Shown: piece by piece, positions 34,593 through 43,589 of the stretch
Numbering within the stretch: the stretch's first letter is position 1
How the letters are laid out: each line of letters begins with the position of its first letter
Assembly: GCF_014648855.1 (NCBI RefSeq)
Contig: NZ_BMRX01000003.1
Span: 124,001 to 188,000, forward strand
Length of the DNA stretch: 64,000 bases
DNA from: Streptomyces parvulus
GTDB lineage: Bacteria > Actinomycetota > Actinomycetes > Streptomycetales > Streptomycetaceae
Direction: 5' to 3'
Notes under the pieces: generated by a model
Database searches by the model: none
The model's input: the letters and a program-made list of their open reading frames with translations, nothing else
What the model was told of the DNA's origin: nothing
Position numbers and translations under genes: made by a program

Positions 34593-35030
34593 ATGGCCAT
34601 GACCTCCCCCCGCTCCACTTATGGCGGCGGCTACTACTCCGCCTCCTTCCCGGACACCCCGATCTACGACTCCCTCGTGGCCGAACGGGGCACCCCTCAG
34701 ATCGCCCCCATCCGGGTCCCCGCGGCGTACGACGTGCCGAGCAGTCACCTGCCCGCGCTCCCGTCCGCGCTGCCCGCCCTCCCGGCGGCCCCCTCCCAGC
34801 CCTCCTACGGCTACCCGCAGCAGGCGCCGCAGCCCGCGCCGCTCCAGCAGGCCCACGCCGCGTACATCCCGCACCAGGCGACGGCCCCGCGCGGGTACCC
34901 CGGCCCCCAGCAGCCCCGCCCGGCCGCGCCCGGTCCCGCGGGCTACGAGGCGATGCGCCCCGCGGCTCCCCGGCCGGCCCCCGCGCCGTACCAGGACCCG
35001 TACGGGCAGCAGCAGTACCGCGGTTACTGA
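34593..35030 (+). CDS. DUF6643-like Pro/Gln/Ala-rich protein
   Basis: The 145-aa low-complexity protein opens with 'TYGGGYYSASFPDTPIYDSLVAERG' in two overlapping motifs, 'IAPIRVPAAYD', and then becomes a Pro-Ala-Gln-rich tail ending in Tyr-rich repeats. I recall this conserved N-terminus from Streptomyces as DUF6643. The tail is predicted disordered. ATG 34593 or 34599 could be used. Function unknown. Confidence 0.7.
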   Translation: MAMTSPRSTYGGGYYSASFPDTPIYDSLVAERGTPQIAPIRVPAAYDVPSSHLPALPSALPALPAAPSQPSYGYPQQAPQPAPLQQAHAAYIPHQATAPRGYPGPQQPRPAAPGPAGYEAMRPAAPRPAPAPYQDPYGQQQYRGY

Positions 35031-35072
35031 GCCGTCCCCCTGATCGCCGGTGCCGCCTGGCACGATGGCGTC

Positions 35073-35900
35073 ATGGGGAACGCGCGGCTGCAATCGATCC
35101 ACGTCCATCCGGTCAAGGCGTTCCGGAGCCTGTCGCTCCGGGAGGTCGTCATGGAGCCCTGGGGGCCGGCCGGAGACCGACGCTGGATGCTGATCGACGA
35201 CGGGGGAAAGGTCGTCACGCAACGCAAGCAGCCGCGCCTCGCCCTGGCCGCCGCCGAGCTCCTGCCCGGCGGCGGCGTCCGGCTGTCCGCACCCGGTATG
35301 GAGCCGCTCACCGTGCCGGTGCCGCGCGGGGCGTGCACCGTCCCGGCGCAGCTCTTCCGCGACAAGGTCGACGTGCTGCCCGCCGACGACGCGGCCGCGC
35401 ACGCCTGGTGCAGCGCCTTCCTCGGGGCGGAGGTCCGGCTGGTGCACCTGGACGACCCCGCGCGCCGGCGGCCCGTGGACCCCTGGTACGCGCTGCCGGG
35501 CGAGACCGTCACCTTCGCCGACGGCTACCCGCTGCTCCTCACGACGACGGCCTCCCTGGACGCCCTCAACTCCCTGATCGCCAAGGACGGTCACGCGGCC
35601 GAGGGGCCCCTGCCCATGGACCGCTTCCGTCCGAACCTGGTCGTCTCCGGCACCGCCCCGTGGGCCGAGGACGGCTGGTCCCGCGTCGCCGTCGGCGAGG
35701 TGGTCCTGCGGGTCGCCAAGCCCTGCGGCCGCTGCGTCGTGACCACCACCGACCAGACGACCGCCGGGCGCGGTACGGAGCCGCTGCACACCCTCGGGCT
35801 CCACCGGCGCCTCGACGGCAAGCTCGTCTTCGGGCAGAACCTGGTCCCGGCGGGCCCCGGCACGGTCCGCGTCGGCGATCCGGTGCGGATCATCGGCTGA
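35073..35900 (+). CDS. MOSC-domain protein
   Basis: The 275-aa protein has a MOSC_N beta barrel (about 5-100: 'HVHPVKAFRSLSL', 'GDRRWMLID') and a MOSC domain with 'RFRPNLVV' and conserved Cys in 'KPCGRCVVTT'. MOSC proteins handle molybdenum cofactor sulfur or reduce N-hydroxylated compounds (YcbX/mARC-like). CACGAT 7 nt before ATG suggests a nearly leaderless transcript. Confidence 0.87.
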   Translation: MGNARLQSIHVHPVKAFRSLSLREVVMEPWGPAGDRRWMLIDDGGKVVTQRKQPRLALAAAELLPGGGVRLSAPGMEPLTVPVPRGACTVPAQLFRDKVDVLPADDAAAHAWCSAFLGAEVRLVHLDDPARRRPVDPWYALPGETVTFADGYPLLLTTTASLDALNSLIAKDGHAAEGPLPMDRFRPNLVVSGTAPWAEDGWSRVAVGEVVLRVAKPCGRCVVTTTDQTTAGRGTEPLHTLGLHRRLDGKLVFGQNLVPAGPGTVRVGDPVRIIG

Positions 35901-36055
35901 CCCCGCCGCGGCCCGGCGGAACGGGATCCGGACACCGGCCGGGTGACGGGAACCCGTTCCCCGCTCCGCGCGTTGGGCCTTGTGAGACGTTCATGGGAAT
36001 CGGGCCGGGACTCACCGGCCGGGGGGTGGCGGGAAGCGGGCAGGGGGGCGCGGAC

Positions 36056-36658
36056 GTGCGGACGATCCGGGGGCTGTGGCGCTGGCGGCGCAATCCGCTG
36101 TGCCGTGCGACCGACCTCGCCGAGGCCTGGGTGGCGTTGGCGGGACTGCTGCTGATCCTCTCCGTCGCACCGCTGCTCGGCGTGCTCGCGGGCGGCGCCG
36201 CGCAGGACACCCTCCAGCGTTCGGTGCGCGCACAGCACGAGTCCCGGCACCGGGTGACCGCCACCGTCGTACGTCCCCTGGAGCGCTCCGCCCTGGCCGT
36301 CGACCCGGAGGGCGCCGGCGAGAGTCTGCGCAGCCGCGTCCTGGCCGGCTGGACCGCGCCGGACGGAGCACGGCACGAGGGACCCGTCACGGCCGGCCTC
36401 GACGACCCCGACCCCGGGGACCGGTTCGGGCTGTGGACGGACGAGCGGGGACGCGCGGTGGCCCGCCCCCTGGACGGGGCGACGGCGACCACGCACGCCG
36501 TGCTGGCCGGGACGGGCGCGGCCCTGGCGGCCGCGGCCCTGGTCGAGGCGGCCCGCCGCACGGCCGTCCGGCGCATGGTCCGCGCCCGGTACGCGCGCCT
36601 GGAGCGGGAGTGGGAGCGCGCGGGCCCGGACTGGGGCAGGACCGGGGCGGGCAGCTGA
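36056..36658 (+). CDS. Rv1733c-family membrane protein
   Basis: The 200-aa protein from GTG 36056 has a G-rich ribosome-binding site; ATG 35993 would add 21 residues. One TM near the N-terminus ('WVALAGLLLILSVAPLLGVL') and one near the C-terminus ('HAVLAGTGAALAAAALVEA') flank an extracytoplasmic beta-rich section ending 'RFGLWTDERGRAV'. The topology matches the mycobacterial Rv1733c family. Function unknown. Confidence 0.75.
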   Translation: MRTIRGLWRWRRNPLCRATDLAEAWVALAGLLLILSVAPLLGVLAGGAAQDTLQRSVRAQHESRHRVTATVVRPLERSALAVDPEGAGESLRSRVLAGWTAPDGARHEGPVTAGLDDPDPGDRFGLWTDERGRAVARPLDGATATTHAVLAGTGAALAAAALVEAARRTAVRRMVRARYARLEREWERAGPDWGRTGAGS

Positions 36659-36675
36659 CGGGCTTCCCGCTCCGG

Positions 36676-36705
36676 TCAACTCACCACCTGCGCGCACGCT
36701 ACGGT
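36676..36705 (+). promoter_or_regulatory. Candidate promoter of the beta-helix/AAA+ gene
   Basis: TCAACT (36676-36681) and TACGGT (36700-36705) are separated by 18 nt. This places the mRNA start after the in-frame GTG at 36704 and supports ATG 36767. Confidence 0.4.
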
Positions 36706-36766
36706 GGACCGGCCGAAGCGAATCGGCGACAACCCGCGTACGACGAGGTGGGGGCACAGCAACGCC

Positions 36767-39205
36767 ATGGCACAGGGCACGGTCCAGGTGACGCACACCG
36801 GCACCTCGCGGTGGCGGCGCCGCACAGGTGAGTACGCATCGCTCGCCGCCGCCCTGGAGGCCGCGGCCGACGGTGACGTCCTCACCGTCGCCCCGGGCAC
36901 CTACCGGGAGAACCTCGTCGTCCAGCGGGCCGTCACGCTGCGCGGTCCCGACGGCGGCCAGGGTTCGGTGCGGATCGCGCCCGCCGACGGCGTCCCGCTG
37001 ACCGTGCGCGCCTCGGCGGTGATCCAGGACCTGCACGTCGAGGGCCAGGACGCGGCGGCGCCCGCGGTGCTCGTGGAGGACGGGACACCCGAGCTGCTGG
37101 GGCTGAGAGTGGTGGCGCGCTCCGCCTCCGGGATAGAGGTGCGCGGCGGCGCGCGGCCCACCGTGCGGCGCTGCGTCGTCGACAATCCCGCCGGTGTCGG
37201 CATCGCCGTACTGGACGGCGGTGGCGGCGTGTTCGAGGAGTGCGAGGTGGTGTCGGCCGGGCAGGCGGGTGTCGCCGTGCGCTCGGGCGCGCACCCCCGT
37301 CTCGAGCGCTGCCGCGTGCACCACGCGGCGGGCTCCGGGCTGACCGCGACGGGCGAGGGTTCGGCGCTGGAGGCCGTGGGCTGCGAGGTGTACGAGGTGC
37401 GGGGCAGCGGGGTGCAGGTCACCGGCCGGGCCACCGCCCACCTGACCGACTGCGACGTGCACCGCACCACGGGCGACGGCGTCACCCTGGACACGGACGC
37501 CGTGCTCACCCTCGCCGACTGCCGCATCCACGACATCCCGGAGAACGCGGTCGACCTGCGTTCCCGCTCCGTCCTCACCCTGACCCGCACCACCGTGCGG
37601 CAGTTCGGCCGCAACGGACTGTCGGTGTGGGACCCGGGCACGCGCGTGGACGCCAACCAGTGCGAGATCTTCGACAGCACGGGCGACTACCCGGCCGTGT
37701 GGATCAGCGACGGCGCCACCGCGGTGCTCGACTCCTGCCGGGTGCACGACGTACCCGACGCGCTGTTCGTCCTGGACCGCGGCTCACGCGCGGACGTCGT
37801 CGACAGCGACCTGTCCCAGGTGCGCAACACCGCGGTGTCGGTCAGCGACGGCGCCACCGCGCAGCTCGACGACTGCCGCATCCGGGACGCGGCCACGGGC
37901 GCCTGGTTCCGCGACCACGGCAGCGGCGGCACCCTCAACAACTGCACGCTGGACGGCAATCGCACGGGCGTGATCGTGACCAAGGGCGCCGACCCCACGA
38001 TCGAGCGCTGCACGGTCGACTCCCCCTCCGAGGCCGGTGTGTACGTCTCGGCGGGCGGCCGCGGCAGCTTCCTGAACTGCCGGGTGACCGGCAGCGCGGG
38101 CTACGGCTTCCACGTCATCGACGGCTGCCGCACGACACTCAGGAAGTGCCGCACGGAGCGGTGCGCGCGCGGGGGCTACGAGTTCGCGGACGGCGGCCCG
38201 GACGGCGGGCACGACTCCGGTCCGCTCGTCGAGGACTGCACGAGCGACGAGAGCGGCGGCGCCGCGGCGACCGCCCCGCCGGAGCCGGTGGTGCAGACGG
38301 CGGGCCAGACCCCCGGGCTGCTGGGCTCGATCCCCGGCCAGCGCACCACCGAACAGGAGCCGCTGATCACGGCCGCCGCCCCGCAGGAGCCCGCGCGGAC
38401 GTCGAAGGCGGTGCTCGGCGAACTGGACGCGCTGGTCGGCCTGGACAGCGTCAAGCGCGAGGTGCGCGCCCTGACCGACATGATCGAGGTGGGCCGGCGC
38501 CGCCAACAGGCGGGTCTGAAGGCCGCGTCGGTCAAGCGGCACCTGGTCTTCACCGGCTCCCCGGGCACCGGCAAGACGACGGTCGCCCGGCTGTACGGCG
38601 AGATCCTCGCCTCTCTCGGTGTGCTGGACAAGGGCCACCTCGTCGAGGTCTCCCGGGTGGACCTGGTCGGTGAGCACATCGGCTCCACGGCGATCCGCAC
38701 CCAGGAGGCCTTCCAGCGGGCGCACGGCGGTGTGCTGTTCATCGACGAGGCGTACGCGCTCTCCCCCGAGGACGCCGGCCGGGACTTCGGCAAGGAGGCC
38801 ATCGACACGCTGGTCAAGCTCATGGAGGACCAGCGGGACTCGGTCGTGGTGATCGTCGCCGGCTACACGGCCGAGATGGAGCGCTTCCTGTCGGTCAACC
38901 CGGGTGTGGCGTCCCGTTTCTCACGGACCATCACCTTCGGCGACTACGGCCCCGAGGAGCTGCTGCGGATCGTGGAGCAGCAGGCCGACGAGCACGAGTA
39001 CCGGCTGGCCCCCGGCACGGCCGAGGCGCTGACGAAGTACTTCACGACGATTCCCAAGGGCCCCGCCTTCGGCAACGGCCGCACCGCCCGCCAGACCTTC
39101 GAGGCGATGGTGGAACGGCACGCGAGCCGGGTCGCCCAGGTCAGCGACCCGAGCACCGACGACCTGACCCTGCTGTACGCGGACGACCTGCCCGAGCTGC
39201 CGTGA
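36767..39205 (+). CDS. Right-handed beta-helix protein fused to a CbxX/CfxQ (EccA-like) AAA+ ATPase
   Basis: The 812-aa protein has two unlike halves. Residues about 10-510 are a run of pectate-lyase-like coils (repeated 'xxxxxCxVxxxxGxGVxVxxGGxxxLExC' patterns, each about 22-24 residues). Residues about 545-810 are an AAA+ module: 'LDALVGLDSVKREVRALTDM', Walker A GSPGTGKTT (597-605), Walker B 'VLFIDEAYAL' with D660-E661, 'VASRFSRTITF' with the Arg finger. The CbxX/CfxQ clade includes Rubisco activases and T7SS EccA. There is no signal peptide. An intracellular scaffold plus remodeling ATPase is likely; targets unknown. Confidence 0.9.
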   Translation: MAQGTVQVTHTGTSRWRRRTGEYASLAAALEAAADGDVLTVAPGTYRENLVVQRAVTLRGPDGGQGSVRIAPADGVPLTVRASAVIQDLHVEGQDAAAPAVLVEDGTPELLGLRVVARSASGIEVRGGARPTVRRCVVDNPAGVGIAVLDGGGGVFEECEVVSAGQAGVAVRSGAHPRLERCRVHHAAGSGLTATGEGSALEAVGCEVYEVRGSGVQVTGRATAHLTDCDVHRTTGDGVTLDTDAVLTLADCRIHDIPENAVDLRSRSVLTLTRTTVRQFGRNGLSVWDPGTRVDANQCEIFDSTGDYPAVWISDGATAVLDSCRVHDVPDALFVLDRGSRADVVDSDLSQVRNTAVSVSDGATAQLDDCRIRDAATGAWFRDHGSGGTLNNCTLDGNRTGVIVTKGADPTIERCTVDSPSEAGVYVSAGGRGSFLNCRVTGSAGYGFHVIDGCRTTLRKCRTERCARGGYEFADGGPDGGHDSGPLVEDCTSDESGGAAATAPPEPVVQTAGQTPGLLGSIPGQRTTEQEPLITAAAPQEPARTSKAVLGELDALVGLDSVKREVRALTDMIEVGRRRQQAGLKAASVKRHLVFTGSPGTGKTTVARLYGEILASLGVLDKGHLVEVSRVDLVGEHIGSTAIRTQEAFQRAHGGVLFIDEAYALSPEDAGRDFGKEAIDTLVKLMEDQRDSVVVIVAGYTAEMERFLSVNPGVASRFSRTITFGDYGPEELLRIVEQQADEHEYRLAPGTAEALTKYFTTIPKGPAFGNGRTARQTFEAMVERHASRVAQVSDPSTDDLTLLYADDLPELP

Positions 39206-39236
39206 CGGGGCCGGCGGCCGGGCCTTCGGCGGAGCG

Positions 39237-41618
39237 CTAGCAGGACCCGGACGCGTCGTCGGCCGCGGGCACGGAGGCCGGGGCCCCGGTGTGGCGCGGG
39301 GCCGGCACCTCCGGGCGCAGCCGGGCCAGGAGGCGTGCGCGCTCCTCGGCGAAGGCCGGGTCGGCCTGGTAGTCGGAGTGGCCGAGGACCGGCGCGGGCA
39401 GTGGGTGGAGTTCGGTGCGGCCGTACGTGAGCGGGTCCTTGAGGGGCGCGCGGTCCACCGCCGGACCCGGGTCGCCGGGCAGCCGCACCGGGCCGCCGAT
39501 CGGGTCGGTGCGGCGGTGGAGGTTGCGCCAGCAGTCGACCTCCCGGTGCAGTGAGGCGAGCGCCTCGGGCCCGAAGTGGGCGGGAAACCAGCGGCCGTAC
39601 AGCCGCTCCAGCGGGGAGCCGTAGGTGAGCAGGGCGACCCGTCTGCGGGCGGCGGGTTCCAGCTGCCAGGACGCGGCGGCGGCGAGGACGCTGCCCTGCG
39701 AGTGCCCCGAGATGACCAGCCGCCCGCCGGTGGCGCGGGTCCAGGTCGCCATCCGCCAGGTGAGGTCGGGCACGGCGCGCTCGGCGTAGCAGGGCGGGGC
39801 GAAGGGGTGGGCGGCGCGCGGCCAGAAGGTGCCGACGTCCCACAGGATGCCGATGGTGCGCCGCGCGGAGGCGTCCTTGTAGGCGCGCCTGCCCCAGGTG
39901 ACGAACAGTATGAAGCCGAGGCCGATCAGCCAGGAGCCCAGCGCCTGCGCTGTCTGTGCGGCGCCGTGCACGACGGCGTACGTCCCCCGGGCGGCCTCGC
40001 CGGGCACCTGGTCGGTCGTCAGGGCGCCCACCAGCGCTCCGGCGCCCAGCAGCAGGGTGGCTGCGGAGCTGACGGCGACGAGCAGCGGGGCCCGGTCGGT
40101 GAGGGTGGCCGTCGCGCGGGCCAGGGCGATGCGCCGGGTCCGCCCGGGATCCCCGGCCTCCCCGGCGAGGTCCGCCTCCACCGCCTTCCGTTCGGCGCGT
40201 GCCAGGGCCCAGGTGTGACGGGCGAGCGCGGCGCACAGCAGCAGTACGACGACGAGCAGCGGCGGGATGACGGACGCCTGCCAGGTCAGCAGGACGGGCG
40301 GGCCCTCGAGGAAGGTGCCGGTGCCGTCCATCCAGTCCGAGACGCGCTGGGCGACGCCGCCGGACATGAAGCCGCCCAGGGCGCAGGCCAGCATGACGAC
40401 CGCGGGGCCGCCGAGGCCGCGCAGGGCGGCGCGGGCGTCGGGGAGGCCGCGGTGGAGCAGGTGGGCGACCACGGCGAGGGCGATGACCAGCATGCCCTGT
40501 GTCAGGGCGATGCCGCCGAAGGCCGGGTCGCCGGGCAGCCGGCCGGCCGACGCCCACCCCGGACGGTTCCAGCCCGCGTACAGCAGGGTGAGGGCGAACA
40601 GGACGAGCGCGGCGAGCGGGAGGCGGCGCACGAGACAGCGGTCGAGGCTCCGGTCGAGACGGTTCTCGCTGCGGCCCCGCCGGCAGACCACCAGGACCAC
40701 GGCGACGGTCCCGCCGGCCGCCGCACCCAGGAGGAGCCACCCGAGCGCGTCCAGCAACACGGATCCGCCCGTCCGGCGGTCGAAGCGGGCCGCGGGCGTG
40801 CCGACCGCGACGGCGATCGTCAGCAGGCCGGCCGCGGTGTGCGCGGCGCGCAGCCGGGCCACCAGGCGGCGGCCGTACCAGAAGCCGGGCCGGCCGAGGG
40901 CGGTGTGGCCGGGGCCCTCCTCGGCGTCGGGTTCGCGCTCCATCGGCTGCTGCGACTCGTACGCCCGCCAGGTGCGCAGCGACAGGTACCAGAGCAGGCC
41001 GGTGAGGGCGGCGGGCACGGCGGCCGCGAGGGCGAGCCTGCGGCCCGGCGGGCTCCACCAGCCGCCGTCGGAGACCACCGGCGACAGGAAGCCCACCCAG
41101 GAGTGGCGCTCGGCGCACGCGCGCGTGCCCGCGCACTGCCAGGCGACCAGGTCGAGCGCGACCTCGCAGGCGGCGGCGACCAGCAGGACCGTCAGGCTGA
41201 GTCCCGCGAGCCGCACCAGCAGGCCGTAGAGGCGGACCGTGCGGATCCGGTCCTTGGCGGCGGGCCGCATCCAGTGGGCGAGGTTTACCACCATGAAGGG
41301 CAGGAGGAGCAGCCACAGGGCGCGGGTGCCGTTGCCGGAGGTGAGGTTGCACCACACGTACGCCTCCGGCACGGGCCGGCCGCGGTAGTCCTCGGGCCTG
41401 GACTCGGCGTCGGCGTCCTCGGCGCGCCGGAAGACGGCCGCCACGTCGTCGCCGGTGATCCGTACCGTCCGCGGGTCGTCCAGCATCTCGGCGGGCGTGG
41501 TGCCGCCCACACCGTGCACCAGGAGTTCCAGAGCGGTGCCGGGTCTCCCGTCCCGCGGTGCGGGCGGGCCGGGAACGTCCTGTCCTGCCGTGCCTTCCCG
41601 CCGCTCGGCCTGTTCCAC
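39237..41618 (-). CDS. Multi-TM membrane protein with a split alpha/beta-hydrolase domain
   Basis: The 793-aa protein starts at GTG 41618 with a G-rich ribosome-binding site. Near the N-terminus is HGVGG (35-39), an oxyanion-hole motif of alpha/beta hydrolases. About 600 residues later comes the nucleophile elbow GHSQGS (S640), and near the end a His in 'LGHSDYQAD'. Between lie roughly ten TM helices ('LWLLLLPFMVVNLAHW', 'LLVVVLLLCAALARH' and others). The simplest reading is one hydrolase fold interrupted by a membrane domain. Lipase or esterase action at the membrane is likely; substrate unknown. Confidence 0.78.
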   Translation of the reverse strand: MEQAERREGTAGQDVPGPPAPRDGRPGTALELLVHGVGGTTPAEMLDDPRTVRITGDDVAAVFRRAEDADAESRPEDYRGRPVPEAYVWCNLTSGNGTRALWLLLLPFMVVNLAHWMRPAAKDRIRTVRLYGLLVRLAGLSLTVLLVAAACEVALDLVAWQCAGTRACAERHSWVGFLSPVVSDGGWWSPPGRRLALAAAVPAALTGLLWYLSLRTWRAYESQQPMEREPDAEEGPGHTALGRPGFWYGRRLVARLRAAHTAAGLLTIAVAVGTPAARFDRRTGGSVLLDALGWLLLGAAAGGTVAVVLVVCRRGRSENRLDRSLDRCLVRRLPLAALVLFALTLLYAGWNRPGWASAGRLPGDPAFGGIALTQGMLVIALAVVAHLLHRGLPDARAALRGLGGPAVVMLACALGGFMSGGVAQRVSDWMDGTGTFLEGPPVLLTWQASVIPPLLVVVLLLCAALARHTWALARAERKAVEADLAGEAGDPGRTRRIALARATATLTDRAPLLVAVSSAATLLLGAGALVGALTTDQVPGEAARGTYAVVHGAAQTAQALGSWLIGLGFILFVTWGRRAYKDASARRTIGILWDVGTFWPRAAHPFAPPCYAERAVPDLTWRMATWTRATGGRLVISGHSQGSVLAAAASWQLEPAARRRVALLTYGSPLERLYGRWFPAHFGPEALASLHREVDCWRNLHRRTDPIGGPVRLPGDPGPAVDRAPLKDPLTYGRTELHPLPAPVLGHSDYQADPAFAEERARLLARLRPEVPAPRHTGAPASVPAADDASGSC

Positions 41619-41900
41619 TGTCCGCACCCCCCGTGACGCGCCGCCGGCTGTGTCCGTGCGGGCACCAGGATCTCGGTTCGGCGGGCTCCGCACACCCCTC
41701 GGCACGGAATCTCCCCGAACCGGGTGACGGGCGGGCCCGCGGCGCGCCCGGGTGTGGCATGTTCGCGACGGGCGGGCGGTGGCGCGGCCGGCGGCGTGGC
41801 GTGCGAGGATGGGATGTCCGCACGGGTGCGGGGAGAAGTCCTCATCGGAGCGAGTGCGGCGGCGGGTCGGGCGGTTGGCGGCGAAAGGACCGAAGCGTAC

Positions 41901-42725
41901 GTGAGTGAGAATCCGAACCTCCTCGCGGAGCAGCGGCGCGCCCTGATCCTCGACGAGGTGCGCCGCCGGGGCGGGGTCCGGGTCAACGAGCTGACCCGCA
42001 AGCTCGGCGTGTCGGACATGACGGTCCGTCGCGACCTCGACGCGCTGGCCCGCCAGGGTGTGCTGGAGAAGGTGCACGGCGGCGCGGTCCCGGTGGCCGA
42101 GGCGAGCACGCACGAGCCGGGCTTCGAGGCCAAGTCGGGGCTGGAGCCGACGGCCAAGGAGGAGATCGCGCGGGCCGCGGCCGAGCTGGTCGCGCCGGGT
42201 GCCGCGATCGCCCTGTCGGGCGGTACGACGACGTACGCGCTGGCGCACCGGCTGGTGGACGTGCCGGATCTGACGGTGGTCACCAACTCGGTGCGGGTGG
42301 CCGACGTGTTCCACGTGGCGCAGCGCACCTCCGGGGCGCGGACGGGTGCCGCCACGGTGGTGCTCACCGGCGGGGTGCGCACCCCCTCGGACTCGCTGGT
42401 GGGCCCGGTGGCCGACCAGGCGATCGCCACGCTCCACTTCGACGTGCTCTTCCTCGGCGTGCACGGCATATCGGCGGAGGCCGGCCTGTCCACGCCGAAC
42501 CTGGCGGAGGCGGAGACCAACCGGCGGCTGGTGCAGTCGGCGCGGCGGGTCGTGGTGGTCGCCGACCACACCAAGTGGGGTGTCGTGGGCCTGAGTTCCT
42601 TCGCCGCGCTGGAGCAGGTGGACACGCTGGTGACCGACGGCGGCCTGTCCGCCGAGGCGCGCGCGGAGGTCGCCGAGCACCTGGGGCTGGTCGTGGCCGG
42701 CGAACCGGAGCCGGCCACCGACTGA
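41901..42725 (+). CDS. DeoR-family transcriptional regulator
   Basis: The 274-aa protein has an N-terminal HTH ('VRVNELTRKLGVSDMTVRRDLDALARQG') and a DeoRC sugar-phosphate sensor ('LSGGTTTYALAHRL', 'VLFLGVHGIS', 'VVVVADHTKWG'). It uses GTG 41901 after AAAGGA. It is divergent from the membrane hydrolase and followed by a terminator, so its regulon is not evident locally. Confidence 0.9.
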   Translation: MSENPNLLAEQRRALILDEVRRRGGVRVNELTRKLGVSDMTVRRDLDALARQGVLEKVHGGAVPVAEASTHEPGFEAKSGLEPTAKEEIARAAAELVAPGAAIALSGGTTTYALAHRLVDVPDLTVVTNSVRVADVFHVAQRTSGARTGAATVVLTGGVRTPSDSLVGPVADQAIATLHFDVLFLGVHGISAEAGLSTPNLAEAETNRRLVQSARRVVVVADHTKWGVVGLSSFAALEQVDTLVTDGGLSAEARAEVAEHLGLVVAGEPEPATD

Positions 42726-42731
42726 TCCGGG

Positions 42732-42768
42732 GCGCGCGGGACACCGCCTCTCCCGGCGTCCCGCGCGC
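42732..42768 (+). terminator. Terminator after the DeoR gene
   Basis: A perfect 11-bp stem GCGCGCGGGAC / GTCCCGCGCGC has a 15-nt loop, 6 nt past the stop. Confidence 0.75.
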
Positions 42769-42905
42769 GGACCCCGTTCCCTCGGCCCCTCTCAGCGCGC
42801 GGGCTCGCGTCCGAGGCCCCGCTGACACCCGCCGCGCCCCCGGCTATCGTGGCGCCACCCGGCCGCTCGTCCGTATGCGCCGCCGCGCACAAGGGGGTTG
42901 TGTCC

Positions 42906-43379
42906 ATGGCTCACCGTCTGCGTCCGGTGGGTCTCGACTTCGTCGAGACGGCGCCGGTGCGCCTGGTCTTCGCACGGGAGATCTCCGCCGCCCCCGGGGC
43001 GGTGTTCGGCGCGCTCGCCGAGGACGTGCCGGGCTGGACGGAGTGGTTCTCGGCGGTGACCTCGGCCCGGCCCATCGGGCGGGACGCTGGCCGCGAGATC
43101 CGGCTCCGGGGCGGCACCCGCTTCGTCGAGACGGTGCTGGCGGCCCGGCGGCCCGAGGTGTACGCCTACCGCGTGGACGTCACCAACGCGCCCGGAGCGC
43201 GGGCGATGCTGGAGGAGTGGCGGCTGACGCCGGCCGGGACGGGCACACGCGTGCAGTGGACGTTCGCGGCGGACGGTGCGGCCCCGTTCCGCTTCGCGCT
43301 GGGCCGGGCGCGGCCCGCGCTGGGCCGGGCCTTCCGGGGCGCGGTCACCTCGCTGGACCGCCGGCTGGGCGGCCCCTAG
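42906..43379 (+). CDS. SRPBCC-family (START/Bet v1-like) protein
   Basis: The 157-aa protein shows the SRPBCC pattern: 'FAREISAAPGAVFGALAEDV', 'WTEWFSAV', then a beta sheet ending with a long helix. These bind hydrophobic ligands, sometimes as polyketide cyclases. The stop codon TAG (43377-43379) uses the first G of the MITE-like element, so the element defines its 3' end. Confidence 0.8.
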   Translation: MAHRLRPVGLDFVETAPVRLVFAREISAAPGAVFGALAEDVPGWTEWFSAVTSARPIGRDAGREIRLRGGTRFVETVLAARRPEVYAYRVDVTNAPGARAMLEEWRLTPAGTGTRVQWTFAADGAAPFRFALGRARPALGRAFRGAVTSLDRRLGGP

Positions 43380-43578
43380 GGCCTGTCTGACGATTCCCGT
43401 CGTCGCCCGGAGGGCGGCCTCGCGGCGTCAGGTGCGTGCTCTCGGCGTGCCGGACGTAGAGCCTCGTACTGGATGTACTTGGCTCTGCGCCCGGTGCGGC
43501 GAGAGTGCGTGCATGGCGTCGCGAGGCTGGGGGCACCTCCCGGCCGGAGGCTGGGGGAGGGAATTGTCAGACAGGCCC
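43379..43578. mobile_element. 200-bp MITE-like element with ~20-bp terminal inverted repeats
   Basis: Ends GGGCCTGTCTGACGATTCCC and GGGAATTGTCAGACAGGCCC match as inverted repeats at 19 of 20 positions. The interior is itself a long imperfect palindrome centred near 43470. TA at 43377-43378 and 43579-43580 flanks it, as expected for a TA-targeting (IS630/Tc1-like) family. There is no coding capacity. It lies between convergent genes and may also act as a terminator. Confidence 0.75.
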
Positions 43579-43589
43579 TAGGGCAGGCG

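Noticed and set aside
36704..36766. Upstream GTG start for the beta-helix/AAA+ gene
   Set aside because: It overlaps the putative -10, so would not be on the mRNA; ATG 36767 preferred.
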